Shown: positions 26,756 through 36,334, numbered from the stretch's first letter. The stretch: DNA of 64,000 bases from Clostridium sp. (GCF_018372875.1 NZ_JAHAIF010000002.1:171081-235080); one strand, 5' to 3'. Notes: a model not told the origin generated them from the sequence alone. Made by a program: numbers and translations.

Positions 26756-27433
26756 CTACTTTTTAGTTTTGTTATTTAATTTTATCTGCTCTGGATATGA
26801 CCATTTGCCAAGTTCACTTTGTGGTATTGTGTTTGGTTCTTTTCCTCCATTTATAAGAAGAGCTCTATAATAAACTTCTGCAACCTCTTCCACATAAGCA
26901 GCCTTTAAAAAAGCATCTTCTATATCTTCTTTAGACACAGCTAAAACTCCGTGATTAGCCATTAAACATGCATCTGCAATTTCAATAGGTTTTACTATGC
27001 TCTTCGCCAGAGCCTCTGTTCCCGGTCTTTCATATGGTGCAACTCTTATTATACCTTCTCCTCCAACAATATTCACTATCTCATAAACTATAGGTGGTAT
27101 CTCCTTATTAAGCACTGAGAAAGCTGTAGCAAATTTTGAATGTGTGTGTACTATAGCATTTACATCAGGTCTGCATCTGTATGCTTCTATGTGCATAAGA
27201 AGTTCACTAGTAGGACGGACATCCTTATTAACTTCTATCAAATTCATATCCATATCTACAACACAGATATGGTTTGCTGTAAGTTCTTCTCTAGATACTC
27301 CTGATGGTGTAACTAATATATATCCTGTAGCTTTATCTCTTATACTGAAATTTCCTGATTTATGCTTGCATAATCCATCAGCATCTGCTCTTTTCGCGAT
27401 TCCAGTGAGTTTAACTTTTAATCCCTCTAACAT
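26756..27433 (-). CDS. Class II aldolase (FucA-like), probable 5-deoxyribulose/5-methylthioribulose-1-phosphate aldolase
   Basis: This 225-residue protein has the zinc-ligand signature of class II aldolase/adducin enzymes: catalytic E in SELLMHIEAYR, HTHS (two His) and MANHGV (third His). Next to mtnK and mtnA it most likely splits 5-methylthioribulose-1-phosphate or 5-deoxyribulose-1-phosphate into dihydroxyacetone phosphate and a short aldehyde, the DHAP-shunt reaction known from other bacteria. No mtnB/mtnC/mtnD genes of the oxygen-requiring methionine salvage route are present, which fits an anaerobe. It is last in the operon. Confidence 0.85.
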   Translation of the reverse strand: MLEGLKVKLTGIAKRADADGLCKHKSGNFSIRDKATGYILVTPSGVSREELTANHICVVDMDMNLIEVNKDVRPTSELLMHIEAYRCRPDVNAIVHTHSKFATAFSVLNKEIPPIVYEIVNIVGGEGIIRVAPYERPGTEALAKSIVKPIEIADACLMANHGVLAVSKEDIEDAFLKAAYVEEVAEVYYRALLINGGKEPNTIPQSELGKWSYPEQIKLNNKTKK

Positions 27434-27496
27434 ATTTTTTTCTCCCTTTGCTGCTTATTATATCTTTATTCATTCTCTTCTATTTTAACGCATCCC

Positions 27497-28855
27497 TTAA
27501 TGTTTTCCACAAGTCATCTCTGCATCTTTTTTCTTCATATAACTCTTGTACCATAAGAAAAGAGCTACAAAAGCAACGAAAGGCAATATTGCTAATAACT
27601 TATTGTTACCAGAAAAAGCTTGAATTAAAGCCCATCTAAACTCTGGTCCTTCTGCACCGTAATATGTTAATAGCTGTCCAGCAGGAACATCTAATGTATT
27701 TTGTGCAATAGCCAGCTTAGTTATCATAGGAGCAAATTGTGATGAAACCATTAAGTATATAGGGGTTGTCACTACTCCCATTATAAACATTCTAAGTATA
27801 TTTCCTTTTGTAACAATTAATGCTGGAACTGTAGCCGCTACATTAATAATTGCGGCCAATGGAAGCACGCTGTTTACCCCTACTTTTGCAAGAAGTATAG
27901 CAAATAGCAGTTCTACCGGTACTAAAAGTATTGATACAACCCATAATTCTGTTCTTCCACCAAGTACTGACCAGTCAACTCCAACGTAAAAATCTCTTCC
28001 TTTGTATTTGCTCTTCATGAAATTACCTGCTGCTTCCGCTATTGGTCCAAGCGCATCTATAAAAAAGTTTGCTGCTATTGGAAATAGAACCAAAGCTGCT
28101 GCTGTTCCTACTCCTGTTTGAAGTATTACTTTTAAGCTGCATTTTCCAAGTGCTGCTATAAATACTCCCACAAGGAATCCCATTACACTATTTTCTCCAA
28201 ATACACCAATCTTCTCTTTTAACTTATTTGCATCAAGATTTATATTATTAATGCCTGGTATGTGATCTAATAATTTATTTATAGGAGCTAGTAGTACACA
28301 TTGTAAATTCATTACGTGGGCACAAGTGACATTAGGTATCTTTGATAAATCAGAAACTGATTTTTCTACAACATCGGCATTCTTAAGCTCAAATATAACT
28401 TGTATTGCGGCTGCAATAAGTGCTAATGGCACACTACCAGTTAAGGATACAACAAGAATTGCTGTAAATATCTTTCCCCATACATTCCACATATCTACAT
28501 TTAGACAACTTGTCCATCCAAATGCTAACATAAGAAGGTTTATTCCTATTTGAATTGGGAAAACCATAAGTGCATATGGCCAAGCCCATGATACTGATGC
28601 AACTGGAGACCAGCCCACATCTACGGTTTTAAGATTAATTCCTGTGTTAGTTACAAATGCACTAGCTGCAGGACTTATTGTGTCAAACATAAAAGTAAGT
28701 ACAACATTTATTGCTGTAAAAGCAATTCCCAATGTCAAGCCACATATTATTGCTTTTTTAGGTTTCATCTTTACTGCTAAGCCTATTATTATCATAATTA
28801 ATGGCAAAAACACAGCAGCACCTAGGTCTAAAATATATTGTATTATGTCCCCCAT
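27497..28855 (-). CDS. PTS galactitol-type EIIC permease without EIIA/EIIB
   Basis: This 452-residue integral membrane protein belongs to the EIIC-GAT (GatC/SgcC) family, with about ten or more hydrophobic segments and the motif GWTSCLNVDMWNVWGK in the middle. No EIIA or EIIB gene is in the operon. Since MtnK phosphorylates the free sugar inside the cell, this EIIC may work as a facilitator for 5-methylthioribose or 5-deoxyribose without phosphorylation; that is inference. AAAGGAG precedes the ATG. The aldolase gene starts 63 bp downstream. Confidence 0.88.
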   Translation of the reverse strand: MGDIIQYILDLGAAVFLPLIMIIIGLAVKMKPKKAIICGLTLGIAFTAINVVLTFMFDTISPAASAFVTNTGINLKTVDVGWSPVASVSWAWPYALMVFPIQIGINLLMLAFGWTSCLNVDMWNVWGKIFTAILVVSLTGSVPLALIAAAIQVIFELKNADVVEKSVSDLSKIPNVTCAHVMNLQCVLLAPINKLLDHIPGINNINLDANKLKEKIGVFGENSVMGFLVGVFIAALGKCSLKVILQTGVGTAAALVLFPIAANFFIDALGPIAEAAGNFMKSKYKGRDFYVGVDWSVLGGRTELWVVSILLVPVELLFAILLAKVGVNSVLPLAAIINVAATVPALIVTKGNILRMFIMGVVTTPIYLMVSSQFAPMITKLAIAQNTLDVPAGQLLTYYGAEGPEFRWALIQAFSGNNKLLAILPFVAFVALFLWYKSYMKKKDAEMTCGKH

Positions 28856-28909
28856 ATTTTTTCTCTCCTTTTAAATCTAGTTTTATTCTAAAGCTGTACT
28901 CTATTTTTT

Positions 28910-28942
28910 AGGAAGACGCAGGATTCCCAAATGCATCTTCCT
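28910..28942 (-). promoter_or_regulatory. Intercistronic hairpin between mtnA and EIIC gene
   Basis: AGGAAGAcGCA (28910-28920) pairs with TGCaTCTTCCT (28932-28942). No T-run follows on the minus strand, so it is more likely an RNA-processing or stability element than a terminator. Confidence 0.5.
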
Positions 28943-28954
28943 AATTTGTATAGT

Positions 28955-30010
28955 TTAGTCTTCTTTTAGTAGCTTCTCTAAATTTTCTTTGAAAGGTGGA
29001 TATACTATTCCCTTTTCTGTGACTATTGCTGTTATATTTTCATGTGGTGTTACATCAAAAGATGGATTGTACACTTTTACTCCCTTTGGTGCTGTCCACA
29101 CTCCAAATCTGCAAGTAACTTCTTCTGGATCTCTTTCCTCTATAGGAATCCCCTCTCCTGTTAAAGTGTTAAGATCTATACTTGGAGTTGGAGCTGCTAT
29201 ATACATTGGTATGTTAAAATATTTTGCCAAAATTGAAACTCCAAAAGTTCCTATCTTGTTGGCTGTATCTCCATTTGCTGCAATTCTATCACAACCAACT
29301 ATTACTGCATTTATCTTACCCTGTGACATAACCATTGCAGCCATGTTGTCAGTAATAGTAGTAACATCTATACCAGCCATATATAACTCTAATGCTGTAA
29401 GTGTTGATCCTTGAAGCCTAGGTCTTGTTTCATCAGAATATATTTTTAAGTGCCAGCCCTTTTCTTTTCCAAGATACATCGGTGCTGTTGCAGTACCATA
29501 TTTTGAAGTTGCAAGCTGACCAGCATTACAGTGAGTCAATATTCCCATTTCATCTTTTAATAATGTAAGAAGATTTTCCCCTATAGTTTTGCATATTTCA
29601 ATATCTTGCTCATGGATTAATTTTGCTTCATCTCTTAAAACTTTTTTTATTTCCTTAATAGAAAGATTTTTAACTTCTTCAGCTTTTTTAAGCATTCTCT
29701 TAACTGCCCATGAAAGATTTACAGCTGTTGGTCTGCTAGAATTTAAATATTCCCCATCCTTCTTTATTTGAGCATAGAACTCTTCAAATGATGTTTCAGG
29801 CGCATTCTTTACTGCAAAGTACATTCCATAACCAGCAGTTACCCCTATAGCAGGAGCCCCTCTTACTATCATAGTTTTTATAGAATCATATACACCTTCA
29901 ACTGTACTATAGTTTATATATTCAATTTCATTAGGTAGCTTTGTCTGATCTAATAAAATAAGCTCGTCCTTTTCTTCATTCCACTGTATTGCTAATAATT
30001 CTTCTGACAT
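28955..30010 (-). CDS. mtnA: S-methyl-5-thioribose-1-phosphate isomerase
   Basis: This 351-residue protein has hallmark MtnA/eIF2B-like motifs: [14 protein letters not shown] near the N-terminus, [12 protein letters not shown] (catalytic Cys region) and [19 protein letters not shown] (catalytic Asp). It converts the aldose 1-phosphate made by MtnK to the ketose 1-phosphate, and family members also accept 5-deoxyribose-1-phosphate. It lies 16 bp after mtnK with an AGGGG ribosome site. Confidence 0.95.
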   Translation of the reverse strand: MSEELLAIQWNEEKDELILLDQTKLPNEIEYINYSTVEGVYDSIKTMIVRGAPAIGVTAGYGMYFAVKNAPETSFEEFYAQIKKDGEYLNSSRPTAVNLSWAVKRMLKKAEEVKNLSIKEIKKVLRDEAKLIHEQDIEICKTIGENLLTLLKDEMGILTHCNAGQLATSKYGTATAPMYLGKEKGWHLKIYSDETRPRLQGSTLTALELYMAGIDVTTITDNMAAMVMSQGKINAVIVGCDRIAANGDTANKIGTFGVSILAKYFNIPMYIAAPTPSIDLNTLTGEGIPIEERDPEEVTCRFGVWTAPKGVKVYNPSFDVTPHENITAIVTEKGIVYPPFKENLEKLLKED

Positions 30011-30026
30011 ACTCTCAACCCCTTAA

Positions 30027-31235
30027 CTATTTTGTTTCACCATCTATTATTTCTACAAATTCTTTAAATGAACTCATATTGTTTCTTTCTACGATAAGCT
30101 TCTTAGAAAGCTTTAATCCAAAGATTTGAGCCTTTGCTCTATCTTTAAGGTCCTCTATAGCATCTAAATCTGGAACATGGGCCATACCTATTATTCTTCT
30201 CATAACTTCACAGCAACAGAAACCTACAGTTTCATGTAAAAGCTCTCTTACATAATATGCTTCGTATCCTTCAGCCTTTGTTATTACATCTTTAGATTCA
30301 TTATTCCATAGGTAATCTAAATTCTTATAGAATTCATCCCATATTTCCTGGCAAAGCTGTAATAAGTATTTTCTATATTCTCTTATTTCCTCTTGAGTCT
30401 TATCTTTTCTTCCTTCCCATGAAATATAATTCAAAACTATATTAGCAAATAATAATCCTACATCATATCCGTAAGGTCCATAGAAAGCAAACTCTGTATC
30501 AAATACAATTGATTTAGTATCATCTATAAAAATAGATCCTGTATGAAGATCTCCATGAAGAAGAGATTCACCTTTAGTCATAAATATTGTCTTAAGTTTT
30601 GCTGTTTCAAGCTTAATATCATTTGATAACCAAATTTCTTTTTCTACAAAATCTTTTATATATTCATTTATATCATTATCTTCAGCATCCATGTATGGAT
30701 TTGTTAAAACCAATCTTTCTGTTATATCGCAAAGTTCTGGACTTATAAACTTAGATGCATTAGCCTTTTTTTCCATTGGTCCCATTCCAAAGTCAGATGT
30801 TAAGAATAAGTTTCTAGCCATAAATTTTCCTATTTGTTTTGGGAAATTCGGATATTTCTTCATCTCCATTAGACCTTTTCTAAGAACGCTCATATCTCCT
30901 AGGTCTTCCATAACTGTTAATGCAAAAACATCATCATGATGATAAACCTTAGGAACTGAGTTAGGGTGCACTTGATTTTGACATTTCATAGCTTCTGCTT
31001 CAATTCTATTTCTATCTAGAGTTAATTTCCATCCATCTCCTGCCACTCTTAAATAAGGTAAAGCTTGTTTAACAATTACTGTTTTATCATCTGTTTCATC
31101 CTTAACTCTAAAAACGTAATTTAAATTTCCATCTCCTATTTCCTTACTTGAAAGTTTATGACCTTCTGGAAATAATTTTAATTTCTTAATGTACTCAGCA
31201 ATTGTTTCATTTGTCATTTCTTTGTATCCATTCAT
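30027..31235 (-). CDS. mtnK: S-methyl-5-thioribose kinase
   Basis: This 402-residue protein has the APH/choline-kinase-like fold of MtnK: the phosphate-loop region LSSKEIGDGNLNYVF at the start, catalytic LLHGDLHTGSIF, and metal-binding IVFDTEFAFYGPYGYDVG. Length matches the family (about 400). It phosphorylates 5-methylthioribose, and in several bacteria 5-deoxyribose, at C1. It is the first gene of a four-gene operon, with a GGAGGGG ribosome site and a clear sigma-A promoter and repeat operators upstream. Confidence 0.95.
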   Translation of the reverse strand: MNGYKEMTNETIAEYIKKLKLFPEGHKLSSKEIGDGNLNYVFRVKDETDDKTVIVKQALPYLRVAGDGWKLTLDRNRIEAEAMKCQNQVHPNSVPKVYHHDDVFALTVMEDLGDMSVLRKGLMEMKKYPNFPKQIGKFMARNLFLTSDFGMGPMEKKANASKFISPELCDITERLVLTNPYMDAEDNDINEYIKDFVEKEIWLSNDIKLETAKLKTIFMTKGESLLHGDLHTGSIFIDDTKSIVFDTEFAFYGPYGYDVGLLFANIVLNYISWEGRKDKTQEEIREYRKYLLQLCQEIWDEFYKNLDYLWNNESKDVITKAEGYEAYYVRELLHETVGFCCCEVMRRIIGMAHVPDLDAIEDLKDRAKAQIFGLKLSKKLIVERNNMSSFKEFVEIIDGETK

Positions 31236-31274
31236 AAAAACCCCTCCAATTTACAATCTTTCATCATGTTAATT

Positions 31275-31361
31275 AACAACACACATGTTTTTTATTAACA
31301 CAAAAATGTTTTTTATCAACACCCTTGTTTATATAATATAATCCATACGTTATTTTTGCAA
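31275..31361 (-). promoter_or_regulatory. mtn operon promoter with 21-bp direct-repeat operators
   Basis: The minus strand shows -35 TTGCAA (31361-31356), a 17-bp spacer, and -10 TATTAT (31338-31333). Just downstream, two direct repeats of the form RATAAAAAACATNTNTGT follow 21 bp apart (31317-31297 and 31296-31276), with a partial third one overlapping the start region. Position and spacing (two helical turns) suggest binding by the neighbouring DeoR repressor. Confidence 0.7.
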
Positions 31362-31516
31362 ACATTTTCATTTATGTTTTAAAGAAATTTATCCCTATAT
31401 TCCTCGTGTTTTTAATAAAACGCTCTATCTTTCTTTATTTTTACTTTTATGTTATTTTTTTACACAAACATGTGAAAAAAATCTATTAAAAGTATCAACT
31501 ACTTTTAATAGATTCT

Positions 31517-32305
31517 CTATTTCGCAAATATAATTTCTATATTTTCTTCTTTAATTAACTTCAAATCTTTTCTCTGCTCATCTGAAAGATTGCTTTCTTC
31601 ATCTATAATAATCTTAGAGATATCTTTAATATCACATACCTTTGTAAGAGATGTCTTATTGATTTTCGTATGGTCTAAAAGGACTATTACTTCATGAGTA
31701 TTTTTCATGGCTGCTTTTTTAGTATCTATTTCAAACATATTTATGTCTGTAAGTCCATTATCATGACATAAAGCCTTGGCTGATATAAAAATCTTATTTG
31801 TATTATATTTTGAAATAAGCTGCTCTACATCAGCACCTATTAATGAAAGTGTAGCATATCTTAAAATTCCTCCAGCAAGTATTAGTGTTATATTTTTAGA
31901 CATGTTGAAATGCTGTGCTACTCTTATAGAATTTGTTATAATGGTCAATTTTTTATCTATTATATATGGACATAATTCATATACTGTTGTAGAAGCATCC
32001 ATAAATATTACATCCCCATCTTCTATAAGTCCACTTACATACCTTGCTATAACCTTCTTTTCCTCTACATTTTGAAGATTTCTAGAATTCAAAGTGTCAT
32101 CTATATCATCCTTATTTCTTACAGAATTTAATATAGCCCCTTTTGAAACCTTTGTAAGTATACCTTCCTTTTCTAAATACTCAACATCTCTTCTTATGGT
32201 CATTTCAGAAACATTAAGCTCTTTACTAAGAGCTGCTATCTCTATCTTTTTATCTGTTTCTATCTTTTTCTTTATCCATTCTCTTCTTTCATTATGCCCC
32301 ATCAT
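31517..32305 (-). CDS. DeoR-family transcriptional regulator of the mtn operon
   Basis: This 262-residue protein has the DeoR HTH at residues 20-50 (ALSKELNVSEMTIRRDVEYLE) and a C-terminal sugar-phosphate sensor domain (GDVIFMDASTTVYEL, TNSIRVAQHF, ILAGGILR). It lies directly upstream of mtnK on the same strand, separated by 281 bp that hold the operator repeats. It probably represses mtnK-mtnA-EIIC-aldolase and senses a phosphorylated pentose intermediate. Confidence 0.88.
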   Translation of the reverse strand: MMGHNERREWIKKKIETDKKIEIAALSKELNVSEMTIRRDVEYLEKEGILTKVSKGAILNSVRNKDDIDDTLNSRNLQNVEEKKVIARYVSGLIEDGDVIFMDASTTVYELCPYIIDKKLTIITNSIRVAQHFNMSKNITLILAGGILRYATLSLIGADVEQLISKYNTNKIFISAKALCHDNGLTDINMFEIDTKKAAMKNTHEVIVLLDHTKINKTSLTKVCDIKDISKIIIDEESNLSDEQRKDLKLIKEENIEIIFAK

Positions 32306-32326
32306 ATTTCTCCCTTTCTTTTAAAA

Positions 32327-32344
32327 TTCACAACTTGCTGTGAA
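32327..32344. promoter_or_regulatory. Inverted repeat upstream of the deoR-type gene
   Basis: TTCACA (32327-32332) and TGTGAA (32339-32344) with a 6-bp spacer lie about 22 bp before the start codon. It could be an autoregulatory site. Confidence 0.4.
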
Positions 32345-32474
32345 ATAATATCTATAGTTTATCACGAATTCACATAAAAAGTCTATTGTATATTACAAAT
32401 AAGATTCAAATTAGAATATAAAACTTTATTCTAAGCAAACTATAAATATAAATTTTATTAAAGAGGCAAAGCAA

Positions 32475-32605
32475 ATGAGAAAAAACTAAAATCAATTCTG
32501 CTAATCGCATTATCTGTATTAATGTTAGATCTTGTTGGCTGTGGTGATGATAACACAGCATCTTATATCAATACTTCATCAAAAGATGCTCCAACTACAA
32601 AATAA
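32475..32605 (+). pseudogene. Remnant of a small lipoprotein gene
   Basis: A plus-strand frame reads KKLKSILLIALSVLMLDLVG-C-GDDN, a lipoprotein signal with lipobox LVGC, then stops after about 40 residues at 32605. The only start codon (ATG 32475, after AGAGG) is in a different frame, so the start is frameshifted. It may be the leftover of a substrate-binding lipoprotein. Confidence 0.5.
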
Positions 32606-32892
32606 GAATATGTTAAATACTTAAATTATAGATATAATGGGGCTCCTTTAATTGATTTCTATTATGCATACTGCAGTAAAACTTTTGTTTTTCATCTACT
32701 CACTTCCAGTATCTTAATTAACCATCTGCTGTTCCATAGCCTCAATCATAAATCTCATCTCCCACTCTTCTGTCTCTTAAAAGTTGTTTGTTAACATTTC
32801 ATTCATATCTTTAAAACTCTACATACAGTTCCATATTCCTCTAAATATCTTATGAATTTCCAGAAATTTTATAATTCCCTAGACCTTAAAAA
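32606..32892. other. Degenerate intergenic stretch with dispersed repeat copy 2
   Basis: On the minus strand around 32700-32800 short in-frame pieces separated by stops (EEWEMRFMIEAMEQQMVN) suggest a decayed gene of unknown type. Positions 32812-32895 match the AT-rich repeat at 26642 and 40436. Confidence 0.4.
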
Positions 32893-32916
32893 AGGAAGTT
32901 AGTTTCCTAACTTCCT
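32887..32916 (-). terminator. Pilus operon terminator (24-bp hairpin, family copy 1)
   Basis: AGGAAGTTAG (32893-32902), TTTC loop, CTAACTTCCT (32907-32916); on the minus strand a run of about seven Ts follows. Exact copies of the hairpin are at 40702-40725 and 57057-57080. Confidence 0.85.
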
Positions 32917-32947
32917 AATCTAAAATATATTTATTTACCCCTTATTT

Positions 32948-33874
32948 TTAATCCCTTTTTCTACAACACTTTACGTAAATCAGAAGTAACACCCCAGAAA
33001 CTGCAAATAACATAAAATAAAATCCTATCCTCATTTTATCCCCTGTATCTGCAATGTCATAACTATCTCCATCACTATGAAACTCATTGGTAATGGTAAT
33101 CTGATTTCCATTTCTTTCACTTGTCATAAGATAATTATCTGGAACCTTAATCTCCTCTACATTCCAAACAACATCCTTTGATAAATCAGTCCAAGTATAT
33201 GACCAGTTATTAAGATTACTTAACTCCACTGTTTCCTTCAGCTGTCCATTTCCATATAAGCCCACTTCAATATAATCTGGACGCATTTTGTCTTTGTTAT
33301 TATTATCTTTCCATATCTTCACAACAGATAATTCATCCATTTCCTTATGATATAAAACTTCATTTTTAGGATATGTTGTAACTTGATAATTTGAATTTCC
33401 ATCCTTATCTTCAAAAGGAACCTGTATATAAAATGGTACAGAAGTTACTGTATATTCATGAGAATTTATTTGATTCTGCATAACAAAATAAATACCATCA
33501 CTTACATCTGAAAATACAGCTTTTCCATTCTCATCTGTTGCTTTAACATCTAGAGGCTGAATAGAATTTTCTGCAATAAAACTCTTACAAAGACTAGCAC
33601 TATCCTCTAAAGCATCAGAGTAAACCAATTTATCAATGGTTAATTCAAAATCTTTAAATGCATCTTCCATGACAATTTCCCTTCTTGAATCATCAGTAAA
33701 ATATGCAATTTTATAAAGTTGAACATCTATGTTTTCCAATAGCTTTCCTTCATAGGTCTTATTAACTATTGTAATTGAGCCCTTATGAGCTGCTTTAACT
33801 GGCAATGAAAATGCAGTAAGGAACATTAATACAACAGTTAATAACTTTATATGCACACTATTTTGTTTCTTCAT
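32948..33874 (-). CDS. Minor pilin/base pilin with Cna_B-type domain and atypical sorting signal
   Basis: I start at ATG 33874 (308 residues), which has AAGGAGG upstream; the longer frame to 33964 reads back into the sortase gene. There is a signal peptide (residues 1-29), a pilin-like N-terminal domain, a Lys-containing TYPKN pilin-type motif and a Cna_B-like module near the C-terminus. The wall-sorting signal is IADTGDK (about 274-280) followed by a hydrophobic helix and CCRKRD, not LPXTG. That fits a minor pilin handled by the class C sortase or by a different housekeeping sortase. Last gene of the pilus operon. Confidence 0.85.
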   Translation of the reverse strand: MKKQNSVHIKLLTVVLMFLTAFSLPVKAAHKGSITIVNKTYEGKLLENIDVQLYKIAYFTDDSRREIVMEDAFKDFELTIDKLVYSDALEDSASLCKSFIAENSIQPLDVKATDENGKAVFSDVSDGIYFVMQNQINSHEYTVTSVPFYIQVPFEDKDGNSNYQVTTYPKNEVLYHKEMDELSVVKIWKDNNNKDKMRPDYIEVGLYGNGQLKETVELSNLNNWSYTWTDLSKDVVWNVEEIKVPDNYLMTSERNGNQITITNEFHSDGDSYDIADTGDKMRIGFYFMLFAVSGVLLLIYVKCCRKRD

Positions 33875-33878
33875 TTTC

Positions 33879-34730
33879 TTAGTTTTCCTCCTTTTTGCTT
33901 TCTTTTTTCTTCTTCTTAAAGATGATAAAGCCCACAATGCCAATAACAACAAATCCACTAACAAGTATCATCCATAACCAGTCATTTTTATGCTTTTCAT
34001 AGGTGAAAGAATATTCCTCAGATGAAAAATCAAAATTAGGATCATATTCTCCACGGACAAGTAATCTATGAGTATTAATGCCATATGGTGTACATGTTAT
34101 TAATGTTATATATGTTTTTCCCTCTTCAATCATTAAATCACTAGTTTCTTCTGGCAAAACTACCTTCCTTTGATTTATTCTATAGGCAAAAACCTGATCC
34201 ATAGTGTGAATAAAGAAAACATCTCCATCTTTTAGCTCTTCTATTCCAGTAAACAATTCTTGGGAAGGTAATCCAGTGTGTGCAGAAAGCAAAGCATGTG
34301 AACTTTCTCCTGCAACAGGCAAGGATGAATTTTTAATTAATCCAACTCCTTTCTTTAACACTGCATCACTTGTTCCATAGTATATTGGAAGGTAAATATC
34401 CACACTAGGAATCTCTATATATCCAATCATTGCCCCTTCTTGTACCATGAAGAAATCTTTAAAATCACTGATGGATTTTCTAGAAATATTTTTTCCACTA
34501 AAGGGGTCTGCAGGGAATGCACCAGGTAATGAATTGTTATAATCATAAGCATCTTTCATTATTTTATCAATTTCCTCTTTATTATATTTTTCTACCTTGG
34601 TGTTATAATCACCTATTGTAGATATAGAAAATTGATTGTTAATAAAATTAGCCAAGCTTGGATAAGCCATTAAGCCTATACCCAAAACCATAATCAAAAT
34701 AATAAATCCCATGATTAAACGTCTTTTCAT
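33879..34730 (-). CDS. srtC: Class C (pilus-polymerising) sortase
   Basis: This 283-residue protein has an N-terminal membrane segment (5-24), the DPF lid motif (residues 75-77) characteristic of class C sortases, catalytic H151 (SAHTG), C213 (TLITCTPYG) and R222 (NTHRL), and a C-terminal membrane helix (about 248-268) with a Lys-rich tail. It links pilin subunits through LPXTG-type signals on the outer face of the membrane. It follows the major pilin after an attenuator-like hairpin, and the minor pilin starts 4 bp past its stop. Confidence 0.95.
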   Translation of the reverse strand: MKRRLIMGFIILIMVLGIGLMAYPSLANFINNQFSISTIGDYNTKVEKYNKEEIDKIMKDAYDYNNSLPGAFPADPFSGKNISRKSISDFKDFFMVQEGAMIGYIEIPSVDIYLPIYYGTSDAVLKKGVGLIKNSSLPVAGESSHALLSAHTGLPSQELFTGIEELKDGDVFFIHTMDQVFAYRINQRKVVLPEETSDLMIEEGKTYITLITCTPYGINTHRLLVRGEYDPNFDFSSEEYSFTYEKHKNDWLWMILVSGFVVIGIVGFIIFKKKKKESKKEEN

Positions 34731-34761
34731 ACTAGCACACTCCCATAAAAACTACCATATA

Positions 34762-34783
34762 AGCCGATGATTCCTCATCGGCT
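34762..34783 (-). terminator. Attenuator-like hairpin between major pilin and sortase
   Basis: AGCCGATGA and TCATCGGCT (9-bp perfect arms, 4-base loop) lie between the two genes. No strong T-run follows, so it probably lowers rather than stops transcription, giving more major pilin than sortase. Confidence 0.6.
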
Positions 34784-34807
34784 CTTATACACATTTACAA
34801 TTTTATT

Positions 34808-36334
34808 TTAAGCATTTTTACTTTTCTTTGAGTAAACTACTAACATTACACCTGCTAATAGAATTAGTGCTGCTCCACCAACCATAAAGATTGTTGTACC
34901 CATTCCTCCAGTTTCTGGTAAGTTGATACCTTTGTAGTTATATACATTAAATGAAATTGTTCCATTTTCTACTGTTACATTATCAACTATTTCATTATTA
35001 CCATCTATAATCTCTACTTTACAATTTGCTTTATTCTTTGCATCAGCAGTAGTTTTAATAGTAATTGGTCCATCTAATAGGGCATATTCACTGTTAGGTG
35101 CTTCTATTTCAGTAATTGTGTAAGTACCTTCTGATAAACCTACAAATGATGCCTTACCATTTTTATCAGTTGTTACAGTTCCAACTACATTACCTGCATT
35201 ATCTCTTATTTCAAATTTAGCACCAGCTAATACTGTTGTCTTATTACTACCATCTAGCTTAAGCAAATCAAGTCCATAAGTGTAAGTTTCTGTTTCGTCT
35301 GTAATAATACCACCTGTAGTACTTCCATCTGGAGATGTAGTATAATCCAACTTAGCTTGGTTTGTATTTGGATCATAAACTAAAGCATTTTCATTAATTT
35401 TAGCTGTATAAGTAATTGTAACAGGTTGTCCAACTAATGCAGCTGATTTTAATGTATCATAATTAAAATCAAATGTAGTTGTAGTAGTACCATCTGTATT
35501 CTTTGCAATATTAAATGTTTTAAAATATTCTGGTTTTTTCACACCATTTTCTATAACAGGAGTATTCCCAACCACAACATTAATTGAAGTTTCATTTAAT
35601 GTTAAACCTTTTGACATTGTATCAGTTATTTTATAAGTTATGTCTTTATAATTAGGTGCGTAAGTAGGTACGAAAGATGTTATTTTATAGTTCTTTTCAG
35701 TACCAATTTGAGCTATATTATCATTTCCTTCTTCAACTGATTTATCAAGTGTAAGTTCAGAATCCTTAGGGAAAATACTTACATTTTCATCTTTAGTGAT
35801 ATTAATTAACATTGCCTGTGAAGGTACACGCCCTGAATTTCCATTAGGTGTAATTGTTGTTTCATTTTCTAATACTAAATAATATCCTTGATCTAATTCT
35901 AATTTAGTATTACCACTTAATTCTGTAGCAGAGATTTTATTTGCTAAAATAAACTCAGCAAGTGCTTTTGTAAGATCTTGCATTTCTGGACTTTGTTTAT
36001 ATTCATCTTTGCTATCATCTGTACGTAATTGGTCAGAAGAGATAACTACTGTTCCATCTTTTAAAATACCTTTATCACTTTCAAAGGTATAACCCTTACT
36101 TCCATTAAATAAATTTTTAAAATTATCATTTACTGAATAAATAGCAATATCCTCATTTCCAATTGTTTCTGTTTTAGAATCTAAAATTTTGTATAGCTCA
36201 TATGTAGCTCCTTCTCTATTTATCTGTAAAGAGCCCTTTCCTACTACACTTGCAGCTGTAAATGTAGGTGAAATTATGCCTACCATCATAGCCACAGATA
36301 CCACTAATACACTTACCTTTTTTAATAATTTCAT
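34808..36334 (-). CDS. Major pilin (SpaA-like, isopeptide-type) with LPETG signal
   Basis: This 508-residue protein has a signal peptide (1-28), a pilin motif with the polymerising Lys at about K190 (SIFPKDSE), a middle domain of the fimbrial-isopeptide type, and a Cna_B-like domain with an E-box (YTITEIEAPN) whose Glu supports an internal isopeptide bond. The sorting signal LPETG is at 472-476 followed by a hydrophobic helix and SKKSKNA. It is the shaft-forming subunit in the operon. GGGAGG precedes the ATG. Confidence 0.93.
   Translation of the reverse strand: MKLLKKVSVLVVSVAMMVGIISPTFTAASVVGKGSLQINREGATYELYKILDSKTETIGNEDIAIYSVNDNFKNLFNGSKGYTFESDKGILKDGTVVISSDQLRTDDSKDEYKQSPEMQDLTKALAEFILANKISATELSGNTKLELDQGYYLVLENETTITPNGNSGRVPSQAMLINITKDENVSIFPKDSELTLDKSVEEGNDNIAQIGTEKNYKITSFVPTYAPNYKDITYKITDTMSKGLTLNETSINVVVGNTPVIENGVKKPEYFKTFNIAKNTDGTTTTTFDFNYDTLKSAALVGQPVTITYTAKINENALVYDPNTNQAKLDYTTSPDGSTTGGIITDETETYTYGLDLLKLDGSNKTTVLAGAKFEIRDNAGNVVGTVTTDKNGKASFVGLSEGTYTITEIEAPNSEYALLDGPITIKTTADAKNKANCKVEIIDGNNEIVDNVTVENGTISFNVYNYKGINLPETGGMGTTIFMVGGAALILLAGVMLVVYSKKSKNA

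Noticed and set aside
28989..29414. Plus-strand frame opposite mtnA
   Set aside because: Antisense shadow of a conserved enzyme.
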